From: Pirellulaceae bacterium
Lineage (GTDB): Bacteria > Planctomycetota > Planctomycetia > Pirellulales > Pirellulaceae
Direction of reading: 5' to 3'
NCBI GenBank assembly: GCA_028280445.1
Contig: JANQLU010000005.1
Location: forward strand, 1-64,000
Length of the DNA: 64,000 nt
This document shows, in pieces, positions 51,101-59,520 of the stretch. A program made the position numbers and the translations under genes. Below the pieces are notes generated by a model. It had not been told where the DNA came from, did no database searches, and saw nothing but the letters and a program-made list of their open reading frames with translations. Numbering within the stretch: the stretch's first letter is position 1; the number at the start of each line of letters is the position of its first letter.

Positions 51101-52744
51101 TTAGAAACCGAATCCAGCACCAAATCGTTCAGCAACGACAGAGATCAATTTCAAAACGCCGTCTTGAATTTCAAAACGAGCTTTGACACCATCGTCGACG
51201 GTTGTTGACCAAAGAGACACGCGATCTTTGCCAGACTCTTTCAAAATATCTGCCATCTCTTCGACCATTTGCTCCGCTTCCATGTTGGCAAACATTTCCA
51301 TGATGTTGGCCAAATGGAAATTGACTTCGAACGGTTTTACCTGTTTGGAACTGCTGCCTTTCATGCATTTGGCAAGCAATTTTGCGGGTTCATTTCCAGC
51401 CGCCAAATAGACGGTGTTGCCATTAATACCGACGACCAAATCGAGTTTTTCGCCAAACAGCGAACGCGCTTCCTCTTCACCTTCGGGAATTGGAATCGCT
51501 GCTTTATGCAAAGTTGTATTGCCAATTTTTCCGTCGTTCAAACTGACTTCGATACCGCGAGAATCTTTGGCAACCTTGGCCAGATTTTTGAGGCTCGATT
51601 CGAGTTCCGAAGTGTTGGCAGCGTGAAAACCCATTGCCAAAGTCGGTTTCTTGTTTCCAGTCAAAACCAGACCGCCGTTGGAAATTCCGTCGTTGGTCAT
51701 CGTCGCTTCGGCAGTGTTCAAGAATGCTTCGAGCACTTTTTCGATAGCGTCCGCTTCTTCATCGGACACATCGCCCAAATCCAATTCATCTTTCATCTGT
51801 TCGCGCAAACCGCTAAACAACGATTTGTAGCTGGCGACGTCATCTTTGGTCATCTTGGAATTCATATTCATGGTGACCATCGCGTTGTCTTGAATGAACC
51901 CGCGGAATCGAGACGTCTTGAGATTTTTTTGCGCCGCCGAAGACTTGGCAATTTTCGAGCCTTTGATGCCAACCATTTTGACATCGAACATCAAAGCATT
52001 TTTCGCTTTGTCGGCTGCAAAACCAACGACAACTTCTTTGGTTTCGTTGATCAGGCTTTCCATTTGTTGCATCTGCAACTCAACGCTTTTCTTTTGCAAC
52101 TCGCTGTCGTCGGCCCCTGATTCTGCACGCTGTTGTTCGAATCCTTCGCGCAAAGCTTCAATCGCTTGTTTGCGAAGCTCTTTGGGAATGCGTTGGCCGT
52201 AGATTTTAGCTGCGATGTTGTAAGTTTTATACAGATCGCCAACTTCTTTCGCAGGATTTGAAGGCAACCAATCGAGACCTTCTTTTGTATTTGAAAATAC
52301 GGCATGGCCTTTTCGCTCGACGACGTACATTGTTTCGCCGTTGTCCAAGGAGATCTCAACGATGTCTTTATCGTCGTCGACATCGCCCAACTCAGCCAAG
52401 GTATCAATCACCTCGTCAAAGTCGGTCACGGGAATCATCCCGACAACCACTGGTTCCTCGGGTTTATCTTCGATGATATGAACAAACAGATTGATCGGTT
52501 TGTCGCGATCAATACCGCCCAGGTATTCGTCCGCCTGGCTATTAATGATCATTCCACCCAAACGCCCAAACCCTGCGGCGTCTGACAGATAGCTGGCATC
52601 TTTGAGTTGTTCGCTGATCGGTGCGATCGAAATAACAACGGCCGCTTGTTTTTCGCTTTGGGCAAACACAGCTTGTGGTGCCAAAGCAACCAAACCCATG
52701 GCGAGTGCAATCAGCGCCAACATGGGTCGATGTAGTAATTTCAT
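51101..52744 (-). CDS. Exported planctomycete protein of unknown function
   Basis: This 547-residue protein starts at the ATG at 52744 after GGAGTATTGGG. It has a signal peptide (LALIALAMGLVALAPQAVFA). The body is alpha/beta with repeated motifs of the kind MVTMNMNSKMTKDDVASYKS and LTGNKKPTLAMGFHAANTSE, and many Glu/Lys helices. It has no catalytic motif, no Cys and no further membrane segment. The paired beta-alpha layout recalls DUF3352-like secreted proteins, but I cannot assign it. Confidence 0.7.
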   Translation of the reverse strand: MKLLHRPMLALIALAMGLVALAPQAVFAQSEKQAAVVISIAPISEQLKDASYLSDAAGFGRLGGMIINSQADEYLGGIDRDKPINLFVHIIEDKPEEPVVVGMIPVTDFDEVIDTLAELGDVDDDKDIVEISLDNGETMYVVERKGHAVFSNTKEGLDWLPSNPAKEVGDLYKTYNIAAKIYGQRIPKELRKQAIEALREGFEQQRAESGADDSELQKKSVELQMQQMESLINETKEVVVGFAADKAKNALMFDVKMVGIKGSKIAKSSAAQKNLKTSRFRGFIQDNAMVTMNMNSKMTKDDVASYKSLFSGLREQMKDELDLGDVSDEEADAIEKVLEAFLNTAEATMTNDGISNGGLVLTGNKKPTLAMGFHAANTSELESSLKNLAKVAKDSRGIEVSLNDGKIGNTTLHKAAIPIPEGEEEARSLFGEKLDLVVGINGNTVYLAAGNEPAKLLAKCMKGSSSKQVKPFEVNFHLANIMEMFANMEAEQMVEEMADILKESGKDRVSLWSTTVDDGVKARFEIQDGVLKLISVVAERFGAGFGF

Positions 52745-53111
52745 CCCAATACTCCAAATAAAGCAAAATTTGTTTGGTATCCGCCGCTTCAATGGCGTGC
52801 GGTTTTGTCTTGTTCGCTTGCCAGCACAATTGGCAAGGTTGATACGTAGGCTATCAAAGAGTGTTCATTGTCCCTATTGGCACACAATTCGCAACAAGCA
52901 ATTTGTGGACCAGGGACAATCTCCTGTGATGGTGCTACTCCCCCAAACCCACAGAGGTTTCATTTGTGGCCAGATATTTGCAGGGTTTCGCGTCACCAAA
53001 ACGTGCTTTACCAGGCTCCGGCAAGCGCATGCAGGTACGTCGCCTTGAGTTGGGTTACAAGATGCTGTCAAAGACAGAAATTAGAGAAAATGCCAGCGAA
53101 TTGGTCTGGCT
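52745..53111. other. Intergenic region upstream of an exported-protein gene
   Basis: These 367 bases between infA's 3' end and the start of the gene at 52744 (both minus strand) contain no supported gene. No clear terminator for infA was seen. Confidence 0.35.
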
Positions 53112-53330
53112 TTAACGTTCACGATAGACGATTCGGCCTTTGGTCAGATCGTAAGGCGAAAGTTCCACGCGGACTTTATCTCCGGGAACGATACGAATAA
53201 AGTTTTTGCGCATGCGACCAGCAACGTGAGCCAGAATCTCATTACCCGTTTCCAACTCGACTTTGAACCGTGTATTGGCCAAAGCCTGTGTCACTGTGCC
53301 GTCTACTTCAAAAGATTCTTCTTTAGGCAT
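53112..53330 (-). CDS. infA: Translation initiation factor IF-1
   Basis: This 72-residue S1-like OB-fold protein of standard length has [40 protein letters not shown] sequence (here [20 protein letters not shown]) and [24 protein letters not shown]. The ribosome site AGGAGG is strong. It is isolated from ribosomal protein operons. Confidence 0.97.
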   Translation of the reverse strand: MPKEESFEVDGTVTQALANTRFKVELETGNEILAHVAGRMRKNFIRIVPGDKVRVELSPYDLTKGRIVYRER

Positions 53331-53432
53331 AAGCCCTCCTGTTAAAAAAATCGTGATGGACCACCGGCTCAGTTACTAAAACAGAGCCCTGAATCCACTC
53401 GAATTACCCATTTATCTTATATTCAAATGGAT

Positions 53433-54635
53433 TTACGAGTCCAGTCCAAACAGTGTTTGACGTAGATGGTTCACCAGAAGTTCACGAGATTCACAGCCAA
53501 TAGACAGCCGAATTGTCCCCTCGGAAATGTCGAGTTCGCTTAATTGTGAAGAATTTAGCAGGCGATGGCTGGTCGAAGCGGGATGTGAAAGCGTTGTGGA
53601 CATTTCTCCGAGTGAAGCACAAAACGGTATCGGTGACCGACGGATACAAGTAGCTGCCGTATCAGCGCCGCCCGGCAGATCAAAACTGACCATATTGGCG
53701 AAGCAGATTTCATTGTCCAACGTGCAAAAAAGCCGTTCGGCGATCTGGCGATCGACATGGGTTGAAAGCCCCGGATAATTCACTTTGGCAACAGCCTCTT
53801 GGCTGGCCAGGTACTCGGCTACGGCCAACGCATTCTTTCCCGCTTGTTGCATTCGCAGCGCCAAAGTCATCATACCGCGTTCGGCCAACCAGCAGTCGAA
53901 CGGACTGGCCACCAATCCCCAAGTCGAAGAGATTTTGTCGATCCCTTCTAACAAATCCTTGCGACCCGCCAGCATGCCCAACATCACATCTCCATGGCCA
54001 TTCATGAATTTCGTAATGCTCTCCAAAACCAGATCTGCTCCCCACTGCAACGGCTGGCAAACAATCGGAGTAGCAAACGTATTGTCGATCAAAAGCAACG
54101 CGTTGTGCGAACGAGAAATCTCTGACAGAACTGGAATATCCGCGACGCGCAATTGGGGATTGGAAATCGTTTCGGCAACCAACATCCGCGTGTTGGTTTG
54201 AAAAGCGGCCCGCAGCGCATCGACATCAAAAATATCCACTTCAGATGCCGCGATACCGAATTTCTGACACTGCTGGACGATCAGCGTTGTCGTTTTTCCA
54301 TACAACCGATTTGATAACAAAACATGGTCGCCACTTTTGAGCATCGACACAACGGCCAGGGTCATCGCTGCCATACCAGATGATGTGATCGTTGCCACCG
54401 TCGGATGTGTCGCTTGGTCAGGTTGATGCAGTTTCTCACAAAGCTCGCGCAACGAGTTGGCGTTAGGATGTCCGTCCCGTTGATAACAAAACCCGGATTG
54501 TTGTCCTCCCAAAATCGCGTCGGCATGATCGGGGTCATCACAGACATAAGCGACAGTTGTATGAATTGGAGAGCGCGATGGTTGGATCCCGCGCGATGGT
54601 TGTTGATGGGCCACGCATACGTCCAAGGGGTTCAT
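53433..54635 (-). CDS. Trans-sulfuration PLP enzyme (cystathionine synthase/lyase family)
   Basis: This 400-residue member of the Cys/Met-metabolism PLP family starts at the ATG at 54635. Motifs: PTVATITSSGMAAMTLAVVS, GDHVLLSNRLYGKTT, LLLIDNTFATPIVCQPLQWG, and the PLP lysine in LVLESITKFMNGHGDVMLG. GTIRLSIGCESRELLVNHL closes it. The usual HSATKY is ITKFMNGH here. Whether it makes or breaks cystathionine, or uses another thiol, cannot be told from sequence. Confidence 0.88.
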   Translation of the reverse strand: MNPLDVCVAHQQPSRGIQPSRSPIHTTVAYVCDDPDHADAILGGQQSGFCYQRDGHPNANSLRELCEKLHQPDQATHPTVATITSSGMAAMTLAVVSMLKSGDHVLLSNRLYGKTTTLIVQQCQKFGIAASEVDIFDVDALRAAFQTNTRMLVAETISNPQLRVADIPVLSEISRSHNALLLIDNTFATPIVCQPLQWGADLVLESITKFMNGHGDVMLGMLAGRKDLLEGIDKISSTWGLVASPFDCWLAERGMMTLALRMQQAGKNALAVAEYLASQEAVAKVNYPGLSTHVDRQIAERLFCTLDNEICFANMVSFDLPGGADTAATCIRRSPIPFCASLGEMSTTLSHPASTSHRLLNSSQLSELDISEGTIRLSIGCESRELLVNHLRQTLFGLDS

Positions 54636-54763
54636 TTGACAACTCAATTGCTATTTTTTCGTGACAAAACTACCAATACGGTATCTTGGTGGATCGAAAC
54701 GAGCTTCGAAAGGCGGTATCGTGTTGTCATCTTGGAATTCACGTGTTTTGAACGGGTGCGCAT

Positions 54764-56272
54764 TTGACAAAATCAACGCTTGAGAATCAGGAAACTTCGC
54801 CAAAGCGTGTTTTGACGTTGTTCGACGGCATCTGTATCATCGTTGGCACCATCATCGGCGCAGGCATCTTTGAAATTCCAGGGCGCGTCGCAGGCAAGCT
54901 GGATGGAGTTGCCTGGGTGATTGGGATCTGGGTGGTTGGCGGTATTGTGGCGTTGATCGGCGCCCTCTGTTTTGCCGAACTGACGACGTCGTATCGTGAG
55001 CCCGGTGGTGATTACGCGTATTTAAAACGTGGCTATCACAAACGAATGGGCTTTGCGTTTTCATGGGCGGCGTTCTGGATCATTCGACCGGGAAATATCG
55101 GTTCGATGGCGATGATTTTTGGAAAATTTGCCAACGAGATCTTGGGGATCCCCAACGGCGTATTGATTTACGCGATCGGCATTGTCGTCATCCTCAGTGG
55201 AACAAATTTGTTGGGTGTGACGTTTGGCAAAACGACGCAAAATATCCTCACGGTCGCAAAAGTCATCGGCATATTGCTGATCGTCGCCGCCGCTTTGATT
55301 CTTCCTTCAGCCAAAGAAACCACGCAAAACGCTAACGCGACATCAACCGTTTCCGCGCGACAATCGACCAGCGAAAAAAACAATTCGGACAACTCGAACA
55401 AATCTAACGTTGCAAAGGATGATGCCCAGGCGAAAAACAAACTTCCTCAAACGACTTGGTCTTCGTTTTGGCTGGCCATGGTATTCGTGATGTTCGCTTA
55501 CGGCGGCTGGAACGATATCGCCTTTGTTGGCGCCGAGGTCAAAAACCCTCAAAAAAACTTGCTCTGGGCGTTGATTTTGGGCACGTTGACCGTCGTTGTC
55601 ATTTACTTGTTGGTAAACATTGCGCTGGTCATCGGTTTGAGCTACGCCCGGTTTTCGACACCGTTTGGAGATGGTTCGGCAACCAGTTATTTGGTCGCGC
55701 AAAAAATGGGAACTTGGGGAACAAGATTTTTTGCGGCGCTGGTCTGCGCGTCCTGCGCCGGCGCCATCAATGGCATGATTTTTACAAGCCCGCGAATTTA
55801 CTGGGCAACCGCCGTCGATTATCCGCGTTTGAATTGGTTGGCGGGCCAGGCGACCGCATCGACCAAAAACAACGGTTGGTGGCTGGCGATGATGTTACAA
55901 ATGTTTGTTTCCATCATTTTGCTGATCATGTTTGGTATGACTTCCGATGGTTTTGAAACCATCACCGTTTCAACGGCAATCTATTTTTGGCTGTTTTTAG
56001 GTTTAACCGTCAACTGTGTCATTATTTGCCGATGGCGTCACAATTCCAGTGATAACATCGGGTTTCGGATTCCATTTCCGTTTTTCCCCCTGTTGCCATT
56101 GTTGTTTATCGCCGCCTGTCTGTTTATGACGTATCGCAGTTTTGACTATATGGCTTCCGAAAAGCTCTGGATTCCCACAATCTCGATTGGAGTTTTGATG
56201 GTGATTGGAGTCGCCATTAGTTTTCTGTTGGGCAACCCCAAAAAAACGGCTGACAAAAAAGAGGAGTCTTGA
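54764..56272 (+). CDS. APC-superfamily amino-acid permease
   Basis: This 502-residue protein starts with TTG at 54764 and has about twelve membrane segments. The APC signature is in segment 1: GICIIVGTIIGAGIFEIPGR. Further segments include WVIGIWVVGGIVALIGALCF and WALILGTLTVVVIYLLVNIA. A polar insert between segments (about residues 185-225, Ser/Asn/Lys-rich) is longer than usual. Located in the inner membrane. It runs divergently from the trans-sulfuration gene, so a sulfur-amino-acid substrate is possible but unproven. Confidence 0.88.
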   Translation: MTKSTLENQETSPKRVLTLFDGICIIVGTIIGAGIFEIPGRVAGKLDGVAWVIGIWVVGGIVALIGALCFAELTTSYREPGGDYAYLKRGYHKRMGFAFSWAAFWIIRPGNIGSMAMIFGKFANEILGIPNGVLIYAIGIVVILSGTNLLGVTFGKTTQNILTVAKVIGILLIVAAALILPSAKETTQNANATSTVSARQSTSEKNNSDNSNKSNVAKDDAQAKNKLPQTTWSSFWLAMVFVMFAYGGWNDIAFVGAEVKNPQKNLLWALILGTLTVVVIYLLVNIALVIGLSYARFSTPFGDGSATSYLVAQKMGTWGTRFFAALVCASCAGAINGMIFTSPRIYWATAVDYPRLNWLAGQATASTKNNGWWLAMMLQMFVSIILLIMFGMTSDGFETITVSTAIYFWLFLGLTVNCVIICRWRHNSSDNIGFRIPFPFFPLLPLLFIAACLFMTYRSFDYMASEKLWIPTISIGVLMVIGVAISFLLGNPKKTADKKEES

Positions 56273-56321
56273 TCACCCGCGCGCTCCAGCGGCGGAGTCA
56301 CGTTAACCAGTCGCAACGGAT

Positions 56322-56385
56322 ACAAGCACGAAGCGCGAGCGAGTGGTTTTGCACGGCCGAACCACTCGCCCAGCTTCGTGCTTGT
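56322..56385. repeat. Host palindromic repeat, long hairpin
   Basis: ACAAGCACGAAGC and GCGAGTGGTT pair with AACCACTCGC and GCTTCGTGCTTGT around an 11-base loop. It is the same element as at 48550-48609. The 276-base gap between the permease and STAS genes contains nothing else recognisable. Confidence 0.85.
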
Positions 56386-56548
56386 AAGGTTCGAGGTAAT
56401 CCATAAATTCCTCGTCAGTGAGAGACCGCTTTTATGCACTTCGCATCATTTCGAACCACAACATCCTCAACAAAACCACCGCTTGTTTCTCAGACCGGCT
56501 CAGAAATAATACTGCTTTAACCGTTCGCCTATCTAACCGGGAGTCGTG

Positions 56549-56896
56549 ATGTCGCTAGTGGTAACGCAGCAGGCAGACAACGTTTTATTGTTTATCTTTC
56601 AAACGAGTTCGATTCTCGACGAAGTGTCCGTCAACCAGGTTGGTAAAGAGCTGGATCACGTGCTCGACAATTCAGAATTTGAAAACGTAGTGATCGATCT
56701 GGGTCGCGTCGAGATGATGACATCCTCGATGGTCGGGCGTCTAGTCGCATTCAAAAAACGCTGCGATACCGAACAACTGAAACTCAAACTTTGCTGCCTC
56801 TCGAAAGAGGTCCACAAATTGTTCAAGATCACGCGACTGGACAAGGTTTTTGATATCGCCAAAACACGAGAGAAAGCCACCAAGAGTTTTTCGTAG
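56549..56896 (+). CDS. STAS-domain anti-anti-sigma-like protein
   Basis: This 115-residue protein of SpoIIAA/RsbV type has VNQVGKELDHVLDNSEFENV, VIDLGRVEMMTSSMVGRLVA FKKRC and LCCLSKEVHKLFKITRLDKV. The phosphorylatable Ser position lies in MTSSMVGRL. No anti-sigma kinase is adjacent. It probably works in a partner-switching or localisation pathway. Confidence 0.85.
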   Translation: MSLVVTQQADNVLLFIFQTSSILDEVSVNQVGKELDHVLDNSEFENVVIDLGRVEMMTSSMVGRLVAFKKRCDTEQLKLKLCCLSKEVHKLFKITRLDKVFDIAKTREKATKSFS

Positions 56897-57064
56897 CGAC
56901 ACGTCAGTGACTTCAATGAATTTGCCCGTCCTTCAAGCGGCCCACTGTCCGGTAATTTCAACAATCTTTGACATAAAATAACTTTCTGGTCGCAAACCAG
57001 TCGTTTCCGGCCTCAATAGCTATAGTTAAACGATTGATCGTGAAATTGAATTGATGGAGCAAGT

Positions 57065-57589
57065 GTGCTTTCGGACGTAAAGCTGGTTCGGCTCGCCAAA
57101 CAGGGGGACGTTGAGGCTTTTGAGACGCTGTGCCGTCGTTATGAACGGAGTGTTGTCGCTGCTGCGCTCGCCTGTATTCGCGACCTGCAACTCGCTGAAG
57201 ACATCGCGCAGGAAAGTTTGATGATTGCATTCAGGCGTATCAAGACTTTGAAGAGCGACGAGAAATTCGCAAGTTGGTTGATCACGATCACACGCAGGCA
57301 AGCAATTCGCGCGGCTCGCTCGCGGAAACTTGCAGTCAAAGTCTCACTTGATTCCACAGAAACAGAATCGACTACGGATGAAGTTGACGCCTGGATTGAA
57401 AACGAACATCTGCTCGAGTTGGTGGCTCGGTTGCCTGAGCAGGAACGCGTTCTGATCGGCTTGCGTTTTTTTGATGAACACAGCTTTCAAGAAATCGCCA
57501 GGATCACGGATCGACCCCTTGGCACGGTAACGAAACAGACTTCCAGAGCTATCGCACGTTTGCGATCCTGGAGCAGTGGCGGAGATTGA
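57065..57589 (+). CDS. ECF sigma factor
   Basis: This 174-residue protein, GTG start after GGAGCAA, has region 2 (FETLCRRYERSVVAAALACI, RDLQLAEDIAQESLMIAFRR, KFASWLITITRRQAIRAARS) and region 4 (LLELVARLPEQERVLIGLRF, FDEHSFQEIARITDRPLGTV TKQTSRAIARL). Immediately followed by a gene for a single-pass membrane protein, the usual ECF/anti-sigma layout. Confidence 0.93.
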   Translation: MLSDVKLVRLAKQGDVEAFETLCRRYERSVVAAALACIRDLQLAEDIAQESLMIAFRRIKTLKSDEKFASWLITITRRQAIRAARSRKLAVKVSLDSTETESTTDEVDAWIENEHLLELVARLPEQERVLIGLRFFDEHSFQEIARITDRPLGTVTKQTSRAIARLRSWSSGGD

Positions 57590-57590
57590 A

Positions 57591-59195
57591 ATGAACAACG
57601 ATATCATCGAAAAACAATTGCAACAGTTGGGCGAATCTTTGCGGAATCGCGAATCAATCACCGACCAGATGCTGAAAAATCTGGGAGAACAACCGCAAAA
57701 AAATCAACGAGACAAACAGCATGCTGAGCGCGGTTCAACAGGTTTCAAATCTCGCTGGTTCGCTTTTGCCGCATCGTTGGCAGTAGTTGCCTGTTGTCTG
57801 GGAGTGATGCTTTTCTCACTATTCTCCCGGCCTCAGGTCAGTTGGGGACAGATGACTCGGGCAGTTCAAGAGCAGGAATGGATTCGCGGAACAGCCGAGG
57901 GTAAAAACGGCAAGCGCACCGTCTGGGTTTCAACCAAAAACAATAAATGGGCGATTAATTTCAGCAGCACAAAGATTTTTTGCAACCAAACGAAAAAGAT
58001 CAAGTACGAATACATTGACTGGGAAAAAACGATCACAAAATTGCCTGTGGATGACCATACCATTGAGAAAGTGCTTCCCGTTACGGCTTTGTCACAAGAC
58101 AAAAAAGCGATCGAACCCTGGCTTTTTGGAACAGAAAAAGTGATCAGCCAGAAAAGAAAAGTGGTTTCCGAAAAAGGCAAAAAATGGATTGAATTCGAAC
58201 TGCTGATGTGGCGGGGAAGCATGCGAAATGCCGTTCTTCGCGTCGATCCGAAAACAAAACTTCCGGTGCGTCTGACTTTCAGTTCAAACGGCAGCTCGGA
58301 AACGTCGGTCTGGGAGTTCGATTATCCTTTGCGAGGTCCCAGTGACATTTATGCGATGGGGGTTCCGCGAGACACAAAGATCGTTGACCTGATTCCTGAT
58401 AAGCGGACTCAGCTGTTGCTGAAGGAGCTGAAGCAAAATCGCAACCGAATCGAAGATTTCAGAATGGTGGTGAGACGATCTCCCGAGCGCCTTGCGATGG
58501 TGGTTTTCAAGAAAGGCAGGAAATGGCGAGTGGACTATTGCAGTTGGAACTCGACCACGCTGATTCCTGAACTTTCGAATGACGGATGGTACGATGGGAA
58601 ATTGCCGGGCGTTCACTCTGCTCCACTTTATGTCAGCGATGGAACCGAGGTCTGGCAAAACACGAACTTCCGTGTCGGCCAGAAAACAAACTGGAAAAAA
58701 AGCGAATATGTTGGTCCACGGAATCTGTTGAATGGGGAAGACCTGGGCAACATGACCCTTGCCCCATACACCAAACTGATATCGGCGTTGTATCCGAAGA
58801 TTGAACCTCGCAAGGGATGGAAGTTGTCAGTGGATTACAAACCCAAAGGCCACAAGGGGAAGGTGTTGATCAAGACTTCGGTGGAACTTGCTGGTGGAAA
58901 AAGTTTCGGGCACAACTGGTATTATCTCAATCCCGCCAAAGGCCATGCCGTCGACCGTATTGAACTTTTCACAACGACTGATGGGAATGCAGAAGACAAG
59001 AACAGCATCATTGACTGGCAGGTCATTACGATGGACGATTTTTTTCAGTCAAAAAAAGGAGTCTGGTTGTGTCGTAAAGCAACGTTTCCGCACTACCCGA
59101 TCGACAAAGCCACCGCGACTTACCATTTTGATTTTCCCAACAAACTGGATGACAAACTCTTTAAGTTGCCCAGCGACAAAGCAGAAAAGAAATGA
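57591..59195 (+). CDS. Membrane-anchored regulator partner of the ECF sigma factor
   Basis: This 534-residue protein starts at the ATG at 57591, one base after the sigma stop (GGAG seven bases upstream). A short cytosolic N-terminus (IIEKQLQQLGESLRNRESIT) is followed by one membrane helix near residues 50-72 (WFAFAASLAVVACCLGVMLF) and a large extracytoplasmic beta-rich domain, often Trp/Lys-rich (WEKTITKLPVDDHT, YPLRGPSDIYAMGVP). Topology matches planctomycete anti-sigma-like proteins. It has no zinc motif (HxxxCxxC), so the anti-sigma activity is inferred from context. Confidence 0.75.
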   Translation: MNNDIIEKQLQQLGESLRNRESITDQMLKNLGEQPQKNQRDKQHAERGSTGFKSRWFAFAASLAVVACCLGVMLFSLFSRPQVSWGQMTRAVQEQEWIRGTAEGKNGKRTVWVSTKNNKWAINFSSTKIFCNQTKKIKYEYIDWEKTITKLPVDDHTIEKVLPVTALSQDKKAIEPWLFGTEKVISQKRKVVSEKGKKWIEFELLMWRGSMRNAVLRVDPKTKLPVRLTFSSNGSSETSVWEFDYPLRGPSDIYAMGVPRDTKIVDLIPDKRTQLLLKELKQNRNRIEDFRMVVRRSPERLAMVVFKKGRKWRVDYCSWNSTTLIPELSNDGWYDGKLPGVHSAPLYVSDGTEVWQNTNFRVGQKTNWKKSEYVGPRNLLNGEDLGNMTLAPYTKLISALYPKIEPRKGWKLSVDYKPKGHKGKVLIKTSVELAGGKSFGHNWYYLNPAKGHAVDRIELFTTTDGNAEDKNSIIDWQVITMDDFFQSKKGVWLCRKATFPHYPIDKATATYHFDFPNKLDDKLFKLPSDKAEKK

Positions 59196-59461
59196 GTATG
59201 GTGAACAACCAATGCGGCGTTGCATCCCTTCTCATTTCCGCCGTTTAGGGACCCCCGATGAACGAGAAAACGATATATAACGGCCGGTATCGTTTATGCG
59301 GAATCTCTTGATAAGCCTTTCAAACCTACGGTGGCATCAGAACATTGGTAATTCAGTGTTTCGAATTAGCCTTCGCTCTTCCGACAATTCAATTATTCTT
59401 TCCGCCTGTTTACGGAATCGTTTTGAGAAACCCTACATTTCAACTCGGCTAGAACACAAAT

Positions 59462-59496
59462 AAAAAAGAGGCCCGGTTTCCCGAGCCTCTTTTTTG
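59462..59496. terminator. Bidirectional terminator between convergent genes
   Basis: AAAAAAGAGGC-CCGG-tttc-CCG-GCCTCTTTTTTG forms a strong stem with U-runs on both strands, between the gene ending at 59195 and the one ending at 59521. The 325-base gap otherwise shows nothing. Confidence 0.9.
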
Positions 59497-59520
59497 AAAG
59501 ATCATGTTTTGAGCGAAACG

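Noticed and set aside
51269..52120. Long plus-strand frame (283 codons)
   Set aside because: It lies entirely antisense to the signal-peptide protein at 51101-52744, whose start, ribosome site and codon pattern are far better.
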